64,000 bases of DNA from UBA6136 sp041158345 (GCA_041158345.1 JBEBBO010000122.1:1-64000), one strand, 5' to 3'. Positions 9,224 to 17,844 are shown, numbered from the stretch's first letter. The notes: a model not told the origin generated them from the sequence alone. Numbers and translations are program-made.

Positions 9224-9697
9224 TCACTCAGAGGCAACATCGTCTTCAAAATAAGACTCAAAATCAGCATAACCCTCTTCCTTTAATCTGTCTCGCGGGA
9301 TGAAACGTATCGCGGCAGAATTAATGCAAAACCGCTGCCCGGTTGGCTGGGGTCCATCATCGAAAACGTGTCCTAGATGTGAGTCTGCATGACGACTTCT
9401 GACCTCCGTTCGAACTCGAAACAGGGAGTGGTCGGCCTTCGTCACGACACAATTTTTGGCGATTGGACGGGTGAAGCTCGGCCATCCAGTGCCCGAGTCA
9501 AATTTATCCTGAGAACAAAACAGCGGCTCACCGGAGACGACATCAACGTAGATGCCCGCTTCATGGTGATTCCAATAAGGATTACCGAAAGGCCGCTCTG
9601 TCCCCTCGGCTTGGGTCACTTGAAACTGCTCGTCGGTCAGAAGTTGGCGAAGCTCCTCCGGCGTAGGCTTTTTAAATGAAGAACAATCCCATGTCAT
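9224..9697 (-). CDS. msrB: Peptide-methionine (R)-S-oxide reductase
   Basis: MsrB reduces the R epimer of methionine sulfoxide in proteins, using thioredoxin. Seen here are GIYVDVVSGEPLF, KFDSGTGWPSF, HADSHLGHVF and the catalytic QRFCINSAAIRF. The zinc-binding CxxC pairs of many MsrB proteins are replaced (YVDVVSG, HVFDDG), so this is a zinc-free form. The cysteine in LFCSQDKF could act as the resolving residue. ATG 9697 is chosen because AGGAAG lies at the right distance; it gives 157 residues. An earlier frame reaches 9769 but adds a region unlike the family. It lies between sspB and ppk on the same strand. Confidence 0.95.
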   Translation of the reverse strand: MTWDCSSFKKPTPEELRQLLTDEQFQVTQAEGTERPFGNPYWNHHEAGIYVDVVSGEPLFCSQDKFDSGTGWPSFTRPIAKNCVVTKADHSLFRVRTEVRSRHADSHLGHVFDDGPQPTGQRFCINSAAIRFIPRDRLKEEGYADFESYFEDDVASE

Positions 9698-9796
9698 ATT
9701 GCTTCCTGATACTCGTGAATATTCCCTAATTTCTGTTAGGGCATTGCACCTCTTGGTGCTTGGGACCACAACTGAAGTTCCCTAGAACCACTGAGG

Positions 9797-10180
9797 TCAT
9801 TTCACGACTCTAAGCGCCGGGCGTCCTTTAGGCTCAGGTTGTGGCGGTTCAGGCGTCGGACTCTCTTCTTCCTCATCGTCGTCAAAGACCATGCCACGCC
9901 CGTTCTCCTGAGCATAGAGCGCGAGAACAGCAACCGTTGGAATGTCGACCCGCATCGGCTGACCACCGAATCGCGCGTTGAAACAGATTCCCTCGCTGCT
10001 CATATCAAGCCCTTGGATGGCCTCTGGCCGAAGATTGAGGACGATTCGTCCATCCTCAACAAAATTGGTCGGAACGATGGTCCCAGGCACCGTCGCATTG
10101 ACCAACAGGTATGGCGTAAACCGATTATCGACAATCCAGTCGTAAACGGCACGAATGAGATAGGGCTTGAGGGGCGTCAT
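9797..10180 (-). CDS. sspB: ClpXP protease specificity-enhancing factor SspB
   Basis: SspB tethers ssrA-tagged and some other substrates to ClpXP for degradation. The 127-residue protein has the conserved dimeric domain: PYLIRAVYDWIVDN, PTNFVEDGRIVLNLRP, FNARFGGQP and VPTVAVLALYAQENG. An acidic, proline-rich linker follows (FDDDEEEES, then PTPEPPQPEP). The tail RPALRVVK is the ClpX-binding (XB) motif. In many gammaproteobacteria sspA comes just before sspB; here petC is the upstream neighbour and a terminator-like hairpin separates the two. sspB may therefore have its own promoter in 10181-10230, though I see no clear one. Confidence 0.95.
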   Translation of the reverse strand: MTPLKPYLIRAVYDWIVDNRFTPYLLVNATVPGTIVPTNFVEDGRIVLNLRPEAIQGLDMSSEGICFNARFGGQPMRVDIPTVAVLALYAQENGRGMVFDDDEEEESPTPEPPQPEPKGRPALRVVK

Positions 10181-10230
10181 GATGGCTTAACGTCAGAAAA
10201 CTAGCGCAGCCTGCGCTCGCTATCAGAATC

Positions 10231-10258
10231 GAAAACGCCGGATCCTCGTGGATCCGGC
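10231..10258 (-). terminator. Rho-independent terminator after petC
   Basis: On the minus strand GCCGGATCC, loop ACGA, GGATCCGGC forms a perfect 9-bp stem followed by GTTTTC. It sits just after the petC stop, so it should end the petABC transcript before sspB. Confidence 0.75.
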
Positions 10259-10265
10259 ATCACAG

Positions 10266-10988
10266 TCAGTCGATGTCTTTCCAGTATTCCTTTTTAAGAC
10301 GATGGAAAATCCAGGTCAGGAATAGCAAGAAGAAAATGACGTACTTGCCCAACGGAACCCGTTGGAGCAATGAAGGCTCAGACACATAGGTGAGGAAGTT
10401 GACAATGTCATTGGCAACTCCATTGAACTGACGTGGCGTTAAGTTACCTGCATGCGCCAGTTTAACCCCAGCAACTTCTGACTTGCCTCCATGCTCCTCA
10501 ATTTCAGGAAGCTGTGTTCCCTGAAGTTCCCAGAGCACATTGGGCATCGCTGCATTGGGTAGCAGAACGTTATTGACCCCATAGGGTCGCTTGGGATCCT
10601 CATAGAAGGACTTGAGATAGGTGTAAACCCAATCTGCGCCACGAGAACGCACCACAAGGGAAAGGTCCGGCGGTGCAGCACCAAAGATGCCTGTCGCAAC
10701 CTGAGGGTCCATTGCGGTTTCAATCACGTCGTGAATCTTGTTGTCGCCAAACAAAAGCATCTCACGCATCCGGGCTTCATTCACATGAAGATCCTTCGAA
10801 ATTCTCGAATAACGCATCTGCTTAAGGCTGTGGCAGCCAAGGCAGTATTCACCGAAATACTCTGCCCCGCGAATCACGGAAAGCTGATCAAACGCATCAT
10901 GGTCAGCGCTTTCAAGAGCCACGCCCGATTGGGCGCTAGCCGTAAAAGCCACAGCGGAAAAGACAAGAATGGAGAAGACCTTTTTCAT
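10266..10988 (-). CDS. petC: Cytochrome c1 subunit of the bc1 complex
   Basis: Cytochrome c1 passes electrons from the Rieske protein to soluble cytochrome c. A signal peptide (MKKVFSILVFSAVAFTASA) leads to a periplasmic domain with the haem motif CLGCH near residue 50. A single C-terminal anchor follows (VIFFLLFLTWIFHRLKKEYW). The usual c1 features AMDPQVATGIFGAAPPDLS and NAAMPNVLWELQG are present; the methionine in the latter is the likely axial ligand. I chose ATG 10988 because the signal peptide then starts normally. ATG 11000, three bases after the petB stop, is also possible but has its AGGG directly adjacent. This is the last gene of petABC. Confidence 0.95.
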   Translation of the reverse strand: MKKVFSILVFSAVAFTASAQSGVALESADHDAFDQLSVIRGAEYFGEYCLGCHSLKQMRYSRISKDLHVNEARMREMLLFGDNKIHDVIETAMDPQVATGIFGAAPPDLSLVVRSRGADWVYTYLKSFYEDPKRPYGVNNVLLPNAAMPNVLWELQGTQLPEIEEHGGKSEVAGVKLAHAGNLTPRQFNGVANDIVNFLTYVSEPSLLQRVPLGKYVIFFLLFLTWIFHRLKKEYWKDID

Positions 10989-11002
10989 TCTGTACAGCAT
11001 CC

Positions 11003-12355
11003 CTAGTTTTTTCCGCGCAGACGAGCCAAGAGGTTGTTCAGTTGATATCGCAAGGGCGCATGCTGGAGCGCGCGAATACCTTCCTCAATCAATCGCCACT
11101 GGAATCCTTTCCGTTGAGACAGGGGAATCACCGACTCTGTGACTCGCGTCGGAACAGGTTGTGTGATTTCAACGGATGAGAAGATCGGCATCAGCAGGAA
11201 GAACGCGAAATAAATCACGGAGAATCCGCGTGCCATCATGGTGTACAACTCAGTGACGGGCTTCGTGCCCAGAACTCCCAATCCGAGGAAACTGATCACA
11301 AAGGCTGTCAAAGCAATCTTGAACAGAGGACTTCTGTAACGAATCGACTTTACAGGACAGCGATCTAGCCAAGGCAAGAGGAACAGCACGACAATGGAAG
11401 CACCCATCGCGACCACACCACCAAGTTTGCTTGGAATAGCCCGCAAGATTGAATAGAACGGCGTGAAATACCAAACCGGCTGAATATGCTCCGGTGTCTT
11501 CATCGGATCTGCCGGATCGAAATTGGGATGCTCGAGGAAAAGTCCGCCCATTTCAGGGCTATAGAACACAATCCATGCAAAGATGGTCATGAACAAGCCC
11601 GCTACATAAAGATCTTTGACCGTGTAGTAAGGATGGAAAGGGATACCATCCTTCGGAATACCCACGAGATCACGGTTCTTCTTGATTTCGATGCCGTCCG
11701 GGTTGTTTGAACCGACTGTTCTTAGCGCCGCCAAGTGCAAAACCACAAGACCGAGGATGGCCAGAGGAATTGCGATCACATGCAATGAGAAGAAACGATT
11801 CAAGGTCGCATCCGCGATCACATAGTCGCCTCGGATCCAAGTGGCCAAATCCTCACCTACCACCGGAATCGCACCGAACAGAGAAATAATGACCTGAGCG
11901 CCCCAATAAGACATCTGTCCCCAAGGCAACAGATAGCCCATAAAGGCCTCACCCATGAGCAGCACAAAGATCACCATGCCGAAAAGCCAAAGTAGTTCAC
12001 GCGGTTTTTTGAATGACCCGTAAAAAAGGCCTCTGAACATGTGCATGTAGATGACGACAAAGAATAACGATGCGCCGGTCGAATGCAGGTAGCGAATCAG
12101 CCATCCCCAGTCGACATCACGCATGATGTACTCGACTGAATCGAATGCCTGCTTGGCATCCGGCTTGTAGTGCATGGCCAGAATAATTCCGGTTGCAATC
12201 TGGTTCACCAAGACCAGAAGGGCCAGCGACCCGAAGAAATAGAGGAAATTAAAATTCTTTGGCGCGTAGTACTTGAGGAGTTGATCCTCAAGGAACTGCC
12301 CGACTGGCAGACGCTCCTCCAGCCATTCCCGGAACGCATCACCTCGACGATTCAT
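11003..12355 (-). CDS. petB: Cytochrome b subunit of the bc1 complex
   Basis: This 450-residue inner-membrane subunit carries two b haems and both quinone sites. The haem-binding histidine pairs lie in RYLHSTGASLFF and FSLHVIAIPLAI with their partners, and the Qo loop has GQMSYWGAQV. The PEWY element of mitochondria reads PVWY here (IQPVWYFTPFYSILRAIP), a natural variant in beta/gamma lineages and not damage. Eight or more hydrophobic segments are present, as in the full-length (b6 plus subunit IV) form. The start shares one base with the petA stop (TAATG), implying tight coupling. Confidence 0.97.
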   Translation of the reverse strand: MNRRGDAFREWLEERLPVGQFLEDQLLKYYAPKNFNFLYFFGSLALLVLVNQIATGIILAMHYKPDAKQAFDSVEYIMRDVDWGWLIRYLHSTGASLFFVVIYMHMFRGLFYGSFKKPRELLWLFGMVIFVLLMGEAFMGYLLPWGQMSYWGAQVIISLFGAIPVVGEDLATWIRGDYVIADATLNRFFSLHVIAIPLAILGLVVLHLAALRTVGSNNPDGIEIKKNRDLVGIPKDGIPFHPYYTVKDLYVAGLFMTIFAWIVFYSPEMGGLFLEHPNFDPADPMKTPEHIQPVWYFTPFYSILRAIPSKLGGVVAMGASIVVLFLLPWLDRCPVKSIRYRSPLFKIALTAFVISFLGLGVLGTKPVTELYTMMARGFSVIYFAFFLLMPIFSSVEITQPVPTRVTESVIPLSQRKGFQWRLIEEGIRALQHAPLRYQLNNLLARLRGKN

Positions 12356-12945
12356 TACGCTTTCTCCCCTTCAAGGCCGACTACGATCCGATTCTCACTG
12401 GCAAAGTAATAAGGCGGAATTTCCAGATTCACAGGAGCCGGAACCCCCTTATAAACGCGACCGGCGAGATCAAATTTCGACCCATGACAGGGGCAGAAGA
12501 ATCCACCTTTCCAATCGGGGCCAAGGTCAGCGGGCGCGACTTCAGGACGAAACACCGGCGAGCATCCCAGATGAGTGCAAACGCCCACGGCCACAAAAAT
12601 TTCCGGCCGAATCGAACGCGCATCGTTCTTACTTGAGATCGGTTGCTCCGATTGATCAGAGCGCGGATCCAGAACCTCTCCATCCAGCTCAGGAATGGTC
12701 TGCAGCGCCTCGGGGGTCCGCTTAAGCACCCACACGGGTTTACCACGCCAGAGCACCACAATACGCTGGCCTGGCTCTAGTTTTTCGATATCTACCTCAA
12801 CGGGGGCCCCAAGGGCTTCGGCTTTGGCGCTAGGCTTCATCGAAGACAAAAACGGTACAGCCAAAAAGCCTGTACCAACAGCACCGACCGCGCCAGCGGC
12901 CTGAGTCAGAAATCGGCGTTTTTCGTTGTCCACGCCACTCATCAT
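12355..12945 (-). CDS. petA: Rieske iron-sulfur subunit of the bc1 complex
   Basis: The Rieske protein takes one electron from ubiquinol at the Qo site. The N terminus EKRRFLTQAAGAVGAVG is a twin-arginine-like signal-anchor. The [2Fe-2S] ligands are in CTHLGCSPVF and CPCHGSKFD, giving the expected Cys-His/Cys-His pairs. The segment VEVDIEKLEPGQRIVVLWRG is the usual start of the soluble domain. At 196 residues it is of normal size. GGAG lies seven bases before the ATG at 12945. It is the first gene of petABC, and the promoter should lie in 12946-13085. Confidence 0.97.
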   Translation of the reverse strand: MMSGVDNEKRRFLTQAAGAVGAVGTGFLAVPFLSSMKPSAKAEALGAPVEVDIEKLEPGQRIVVLWRGKPVWVLKRTPEALQTIPELDGEVLDPRSDQSEQPISSKNDARSIRPEIFVAVGVCTHLGCSPVFRPEVAPADLGPDWKGGFFCPCHGSKFDLAGRVYKGVPAPVNLEIPPYYFASENRIVVGLEGEKA

Positions 12946-13024
12946 GCAGATACTCCGTTGCAGGTACCGACCAATCGGCTGGGTGACGTTCCTTGAATGG
13001 AGGCAACCCGATTGATCCTTAATT

Positions 13025-13039
13025 GAAACACTGTGTTTC
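13025..13039. promoter_or_regulatory. Palindrome upstream of petABC
   Basis: GAAACAC, T, GTGTTTC is a perfect 7-bp inverted repeat about 80 bases before the petA start. Its size and symmetry fit a repressor or activator site for a dimer, but no factor can be named. Confidence 0.35.
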
Positions 13040-13087
13040 CGTGAATCTTCAGCCGGGAATTTTGTGTGATTCAGGCCGATGGGTCAA

Positions 13088-13106
13088 GAAAAACCCTCTG
13101 GGTTTG
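13088..13106 (-). terminator. Terminator after hisC
   Basis: On the minus strand AAACCC, AGA, GGGTTT is followed by TTC, a compact hairpin with a short U run. It lies about 40 bases after the hisC stop and separates the murA-his operon from petABC. Confidence 0.65.
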
Positions 13107-13146
13107 AGGGTGTATCCGAGCAAAACTAACCCAAACAGAAGCCTGC

Positions 13147-14220
13147 TCAAGCAAGTATCAAGCGAAAGGCCTCAAGGAATCGGTCGTTTTCCTCTGGAGT
13201 ACCAATCGTGATGCGCAGGCAGCCTTTCAATGCACCGCCCTGAGGATCCAGATTTTTAATCAGCACGCCACGGGACTTCAGTTGTTCAAACACGATCCCG
13301 GCCGAGTGATCTTCAAGCCTCAAAAGCACAAAGTTCGTACTGGACTCGTAGACATGGATCCCATGGATTTCGCGCAGAAGCTGCATCACACGCGTTCGCT
13401 CCAAGAGAATGGCGGCCACCTGCCGGCCGAGAACATCCTGCCGAGAAAGCGCATATAAGGCCGATTTCTGGGTCAACACGTTGATGTTGTAAGGTAACCT
13501 TAGCTTCTCAAGCTCTCCAATCCAGGACGGCGCGCCCGCCAGAAAACCCAGTCGGAGCCCAGCTAGCCCCAACTTGGAGAGGGTACGCATCACCAGTAAC
13601 TGAGGAAATCGGGCTAGCGATCCCATGTAACTGGACGATGCATAAGGCGCATAGGCCTCGTCAACTACAACAAGTCCCCGAGATGTTTTGAGGATGATCT
13701 CTATGGCCTGTTGATCAAAAAGATTCGCGGTCGGATTATTCGGATAGGCGAGAAAGATCAACGCGGGATCGTGTTCAACTACAGCCTCTGTGAACGCAGC
13801 AAGTTCAAGTGAGAAGTCGACCGGATTCAGCGGTACGCCAACAAAGTTAAGACCCAAACTGTTTGCGATCTGCCGGTACATCACGAAGGTAGGCTCCGGT
13901 GCCATCACCGTGGATCCCGGATTTAAAGCCATGAGAAGGATCTGAATAATCTCATCAGACCCATTCCCAAGGAGAAGATCACAATCTGAGGGCACATCAT
14001 TGGCGGCCTTCAAGGCAGCTTTCAATTCCTCACATGCGGGATCAGGATAGCGATTCGGAGAAGCGCCACGCAGGATTTCGAGCCACTCGCCCACCATGGA
14101 ATCCGGCCAATCGTAGGGATTTTCCATAGCATCCAGTTTGACGAAGCCCTTTGAATCAGGGACATGATAGGCCTTGAGCGCCCTAACCTCAGGCCGCACG
14201 AGGCGGGTAATACTGTCCAT
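13147..14220 (-). CDS. hisC: Histidinol-phosphate aminotransferase
   Basis: HisC is a PLP enzyme that turns imidazole-acetol phosphate into histidinol phosphate. The fold-type I signatures are visible: LDAMENPYDWP at the N terminus, LLGNGSDEIIQ, AYPNNPTAN, VVVDEAYAPYA, and the PLP lysine in MRTLSKLGLAGLRLGF. The start at ATG 14220 gives MDSITRLVRPEVRAL, the usual beginning, and 357 residues. An upstream extension in frame overlaps hisD and is not family-like. Only four bases separate it from the hisD stop, so it is coupled. The order murA-hisG-hisD-hisC is the Pseudomonas arrangement. Confidence 0.96.
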   Translation of the reverse strand: MDSITRLVRPEVRALKAYHVPDSKGFVKLDAMENPYDWPDSMVGEWLEILRGASPNRYPDPACEELKAALKAANDVPSDCDLLLGNGSDEIIQILLMALNPGSTVMAPEPTFVMYRQIANSLGLNFVGVPLNPVDFSLELAAFTEAVVEHDPALIFLAYPNNPTANLFDQQAIEIILKTSRGLVVVDEAYAPYASSSYMGSLARFPQLLVMRTLSKLGLAGLRLGFLAGAPSWIGELEKLRLPYNINVLTQKSALYALSRQDVLGRQVAAILLERTRVMQLLREIHGIHVYESSTNFVLLRLEDHSAGIVFEQLKSRGVLIKNLDPQGGALKGCLRITIGTPEENDRFLEAFRLILA

Positions 14221-14224
14221 AGGA

Positions 14225-15544
14225 TCAGTTGCTCTTATCCAGAAGACGAAATTCAGCAGATCGCGCGTGCGCATCAAGGCCTTCGCCCCGAGCCAAAACC
14301 GACGCAATACCGGCTAATTTATCTGCGCCAAGTGCAGAGCAGTAAATGATGCTTGAGCGTTTCTGGAAGTCGTATACACCCAAGGGGGATGAAAAACGGG
14401 CTGTTCCAGAGGTTGGAAGGACGTGATTAGGACCAGCGCAGTAATCGCCCAGAGCCTCTGCCGTGTAACGCCCCATAAAAATGGCTCCAGCGTTCCTGAT
14501 CAGCGCTAACAGACTTTCAGGCTCAGAAACGGATAACTCCAGATGCTCTGGGGCAATTCGGTTGGCAACCTCTGCTGCCGCCGTAAGATCAGGAACGAGA
14601 ATCATGGCTCCCCTGCCCCTCAAGGAGGCACGGATGACCTCTTGCCGGTCCATCGTGGGGAGAAGCTTTTGCATACTAGCCTTGACCGCATCCAGATGGC
14701 TCTCGTCGGTCGAGATTAGAATAGCCTGCGCATCCTCGTCATGCTCTGCCTGAGAGAACAAGTCCATTGCAATCCAGTCTGGATTGGTCTTGCCGTCAGA
14801 AATCACCAAGATTTCCGACGGACCAGCAACCATATCAATTCCGACTTCGCCAAAAACAAGCTTCTTGGCCGTTGCAACATAAATGTTGCCAGGCCCAACA
14901 ATCTTATCGACCCGGGGTACCGATGCGGTCCCAAAGGCAAGAGCCGCTATTGCCTGAGCGCCACCAATGCGAATGCATCGATTGACCCCGGCCAGATGGG
15001 CTGCTGCAAGAACTAAAGGATTGGTTTCACCATTCGGCGTAGGCGACACCATGATAATTTCAGGCACACCTGCAACATGCGCAGGAATGGCGTTCATCAG
15101 GACAGACGAGGGATACGCCGCTTTACCGCCTGGAACATAAATGCCTACCCGATCGAGCGGCGTAACTTTTTGTCCCAGCAGCGTCTCGTCGGTTTCCTTA
15201 AAGCGCCACGACTCCAGCTTCTGACGTTCTGCATAGGCACGAATCCGGGCCGCAGCCTTTTCAAGCGCCGTTGCAGTCTCCTTCGGAAGAGATTCCCAAG
15301 CCGCAGCCAGCGCCTCGGGTCCTATTTCGAGATCCTCAACCCGCTCGGCTGGGAATCGATCAAACTGGCGAGTGTACTCAAGAAGAGCTCCATCCCCTTG
15401 CTTCCTGACGTGGTCCAGAATGGATACAACGCGTTGATGAATTTCAGCGTCGGTTGAAGAATCAAATGCGAGAACGTTCTGAAGCTGCGCTTCAAAATTC
15501 TCCTGACGGCTATCGAGTCGCTTGATTTCCAGAGTATCAGTCAT
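14225..15544 (-). CDS. hisD: Histidinol dehydrogenase
   Basis: HisD is a zinc enzyme that oxidises L-histidinol to L-histidine with two NAD. Seen are the family landmarks GIYVPGGKAAYPSSVLMNAIP, RIGGAQAIAALAFGT, KIVGPGNIYVATAK, VDMVAGPSEILV-like GIDMVAGPSEILVI, DLFSQAEHDEDAQ with zinc and catalytic residues, and DYCAGPNHVLPTSGTARF. The 439 residues are of normal length. The start overlaps the hisG stop by four bases (15541-15544) and the stop is four bases before hisC, so hisG-hisD-hisC form one translationally coupled unit. Confidence 0.97.
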   Translation of the reverse strand: MTDTLEIKRLDSRQENFEAQLQNVLAFDSSTDAEIHQRVVSILDHVRKQGDGALLEYTRQFDRFPAERVEDLEIGPEALAAAWESLPKETATALEKAAARIRAYAERQKLESWRFKETDETLLGQKVTPLDRVGIYVPGGKAAYPSSVLMNAIPAHVAGVPEIIMVSPTPNGETNPLVLAAAHLAGVNRCIRIGGAQAIAALAFGTASVPRVDKIVGPGNIYVATAKKLVFGEVGIDMVAGPSEILVISDGKTNPDWIAMDLFSQAEHDEDAQAILISTDESHLDAVKASMQKLLPTMDRQEVIRASLRGRGAMILVPDLTAAAEVANRIAPEHLELSVSEPESLLALIRNAGAIFMGRYTAEALGDYCAGPNHVLPTSGTARFSSPLGVYDFQKRSSIIYCSALGADKLAGIASVLARGEGLDAHARSAEFRLLDKSN

Positions 15545-16173
15545 GGGGACTTGGCCAGTGCGGTTCTGATTTCATCAATGAAGCCGGTCACTTCGGCGTG
15601 TTTCATTTTCATGGCAGCTTTGTTTACGATCAAACGGCTGCTGACCTCCATGATCAACTCGAGGGGCTCCAGCCCATTCGCCTGAAGTGTCTTACCGGTA
15701 TCGACGACATCCACGATGCAATCGGCAAGCCCAACCAAAGGCGCCAACTCCATGGATCCATAAAGCTTGATAATTTCTGCCTGAATCCCACGATTGGCAA
15801 AAAACCGATGCGCGGTTTTGACATATTTGGTTGCCACTCTCGGCCGCTCACCCGCCCGGAACGTCAAACCTTTTCTGCCCGCCGTCATGAGGCGACAACT
15901 GGCAATGCCCAGGTCCAGCGGCTCGTATAAACCCTCGGTTTCATACTCTGCCAACACATCTTTACCGGCAATCCCAAGATCAGCCGCACCATACTCAACA
16001 TAGGTCGGCACATCACTCGCGCGGATGATCAGAAACTGAAGACCTTCCCGATTGGAGGGGAGAATGAGTTTTCGACTCTTACCAGGATCAACCGTTGGCT
16101 CAATGCCAATCCTCGACAAAAGTTCAATTGCTTCGTCGTAAATTCGGCCTTTCGAAAGGGCAAGTGTCAGCAC
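15541..16173 (-). CDS. hisG: ATP phosphoribosyltransferase, short form
   Basis: HisG condenses ATP with PRPP in the first step of histidine synthesis. Seen are LALSKGRIYDEAIELL, RASDVPTYVEYGAADLGIAGKD, the PRPP loop region CIVDVVDTGKTL and EVSSRLIVNKAA. At 210 residues it lacks the C-terminal regulatory domain of the E. coli enzyme. It is therefore the HisG(S) type, which normally works with the HisZ regulatory subunit encoded elsewhere. The start is GTG at 16173, supported by an excellent GGAGG six bases upstream. It follows murA by about 20 bases. Confidence 0.95.
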   Translation of the reverse strand: MLTLALSKGRIYDEAIELLSRIGIEPTVDPGKSRKLILPSNREGLQFLIIRASDVPTYVEYGAADLGIAGKDVLAEYETEGLYEPLDLGIASCRLMTAGRKGLTFRAGERPRVATKYVKTAHRFFANRGIQAEIIKLYGSMELAPLVGLADCIVDVVDTGKTLQANGLEPLELIMEVSSRLIVNKAAMKMKHAEVTGFIDEIRTALAKSP

Positions 16174-16193
16174 GCTATCCTCCGGCTTCCTAA

Positions 16194-17459
16194 CTATTGC
16201 GGGACTCGACGTATTTCAGCGCCAAGCTGGGCCAGCTTTTCCTCAATACACTCATAACCACGATCAATGTGATAGATGCGATCTACCACGGTCTGACCCT
16301 CAGCAACCAGCGCTGCCAGAACTAGACTGGCCGAGGCCCTGAGATCAGTCGCCATGACCGGCGCCCCATTCAGTGCCGATTTTCCCCGGATAATGGCTGT
16401 ATTGGATTCGACCGTAATGTCAGCGCCCATTCGCTGCATTTCCTGCACATGCATGAAACGGTTTTCAAAGATGGTTTCAGTAATCACACCAACGCCATCC
16501 GCGATAGAGTTCAGCGCCATGAATTGTGCTTGCATGTCGGTGGGGAACGCAGGATATGGCGCCGTTCTCAGGGAGACAGCACGAGGCCGAATCCCTGTCA
16601 TATCCAGGTCAATCGTATCTTCTGTCGTCGTGATCTGGGCACCAGCCTCGCGAAGCTTCTGAAGCACGGCATCCATAATGTCCGGACGAACATCTTTGAG
16701 CTTCACCTTACCGCGCGTCATCGCTGCAGCCACAAGGTATGTTCCTGCCTCGATTCGGTCGGGCATCACGCGATAGGTCTGACCTTGCGCTGAGAGATTT
16801 TCAACACCCTCGATTTCAAGAATGTCGGTACCCGCACCATAAACCTTAGCGCCCATCATATTGAGGAACTTGGCCAAATCGACCACCTCAGGTTCACGAG
16901 CAGCGTTTTCGATGATGGTTGTCCCTTCCGCAAGTGCTGCCGCCATCATCAGATTTTCGGTACCAGTCACGGTCACCAGATCAAGAACCAGCCGACACCC
17001 TTTAAGTCTTTTGGCACTGGCGTGGATATAACCATTCTTTACGTTGATTTCGGCTCCCATCTGAGCCAATCCCTGAAGATGCAGATTGACCGGGCGGCCA
17101 CCGATAGCGCAGCCCCCAGGCAAAGAGACTTCAGCACGACCATACCGCGATAGCAAAGGACCGAGCACCAATATGGAGGCCCGCATGGTTTTGACAAGGT
17201 CATAAGGCGCCAAGAAACTTTTGATCGGTGTCGGGTCTACCTCGACATTCATCTTTTCGTCCACGGTCAGGCTTACACCCATCCGACCCAGAAGTTCCAG
17301 TGTCGTCGTGATATCGAGTAGATGGGGAACATTACCAACCGTCACCGGGCTATCGGACAACAAGGTTGCTGCAAGAATCGGCAGAGCGGCATTTTTCGCA
17401 CCTGAGATGCGAAGCTCCCCATTCAAGGTATTGCCACCGGTAATCATCAACTTGTCCAT
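16194..17459 (-). CDS. murA: UDP-N-acetylglucosamine 1-carboxyvinyltransferase
   Basis: MurA transfers enolpyruvate from PEP to UDP-GlcNAc, the committed step of peptidoglycan synthesis. The N terminus MITGGNTLNGELRISGAKNAALPI is typical. The catalytic, fosfomycin-sensitive cysteine is present in LPGGCAIGGRPVNLHL, and the PEP-site arginine lies in DLRASASLVLAALVAEG. The 421 residues match. It lies between the mla genes and hisG. In E. coli and Pseudomonas a bolA-type gene (ibaG) precedes murA; none is seen here in the 34-base gap. Confidence 0.97.
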   Translation of the reverse strand: MDKLMITGGNTLNGELRISGAKNAALPILAATLLSDSPVTVGNVPHLLDITTTLELLGRMGVSLTVDEKMNVEVDPTPIKSFLAPYDLVKTMRASILVLGPLLSRYGRAEVSLPGGCAIGGRPVNLHLQGLAQMGAEINVKNGYIHASAKRLKGCRLVLDLVTVTGTENLMMAAALAEGTTIIENAAREPEVVDLAKFLNMMGAKVYGAGTDILEIEGVENLSAQGQTYRVMPDRIEAGTYLVAAAMTRGKVKLKDVRPDIMDAVLQKLREAGAQITTTEDTIDLDMTGIRPRAVSLRTAPYPAFPTDMQAQFMALNSIADGVGVITETIFENRFMHVQEMQRMGADITVESNTAIIRGKSALNGAPVMATDLRASASLVLAALVAEGQTVVDRIYHIDRGYECIEEKLAQLGAEIRRVPQ

Positions 17460-17493
17460 CAGAAACTCTCTTGATTCAGATTCAGGGACCGCT

Positions 17494-17844
17494 TCAGTCC
17501 ACAGGTAGCATTCCGAAAACCCCGGTCACTCGCATGATGGACTCCAGGGTTTTCGGCATATTTGTATAGCGAAGTTCACAACGCGCTCTGGCCGCCAATC
17601 GCTGCCATTCGATCAGAAGCCCAACGCCCGCGCTATCTGCACGAGTTACGCCAGAAAGATCAAACTGGAGCGGCGTATAAGCTGCGTCAATGATACTCGC
17701 CGCCTCCCTAATCGCCAGGCCAGATGTCCCAAAGGTCATCTCTCCGGACAAAAGAAAACTGCCGGACCGTCCATGCGGATCAAACCGCAGAGGACTTGGT
17801 ATCGCCGCTTTCGCCTCAATGCCCTTTTTTCTTTGTAGCAGCAT
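17494..17844 (-). CDS. mlaB: STAS-domain protein, MlaB-like
   Basis: This small cytoplasmic STAS protein probably binds the MlaF ATPase and stabilises the MlaFEDB complex. Visible are a short beta start (SGSFLLSGEMTFGTSG) and the STAS core LQFDLSGVTRADSAGVGLLIEWQRLA, whose DSAG matches the conserved D(T/S)(A/G)G loop; RCELRYTNMP follows. Its place right after mlaD supports the call. The start is uncertain: ATG 17844 overlaps the mlaD stop by about 29 bases, ATG 17853 and TTG 17877 lie further upstream, and none has a good ribosome site. Confidence 0.8.
   Translation of the reverse strand: MLLQRKKGIEAKAAIPSPLRFDPHGRSGSFLLSGEMTFGTSGLAIREAASIIDAAYTPLQFDLSGVTRADSAGVGLLIEWQRLAARARCELRYTNMPKTLESIMRVTGVFGMLPVD

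Noticed and set aside
9224..9697. Loss of zinc cysteines as sign of a dead MsrB
   Set aside because: The catalytic QRFCIN site is intact and zinc-free MsrB proteins are a known class.
11440..11520. PVWY as a damaged cytochrome b
   Set aside because: The rest of petB is intact and PVWY is a known natural variant, so it is not evidence of a pseudogene.
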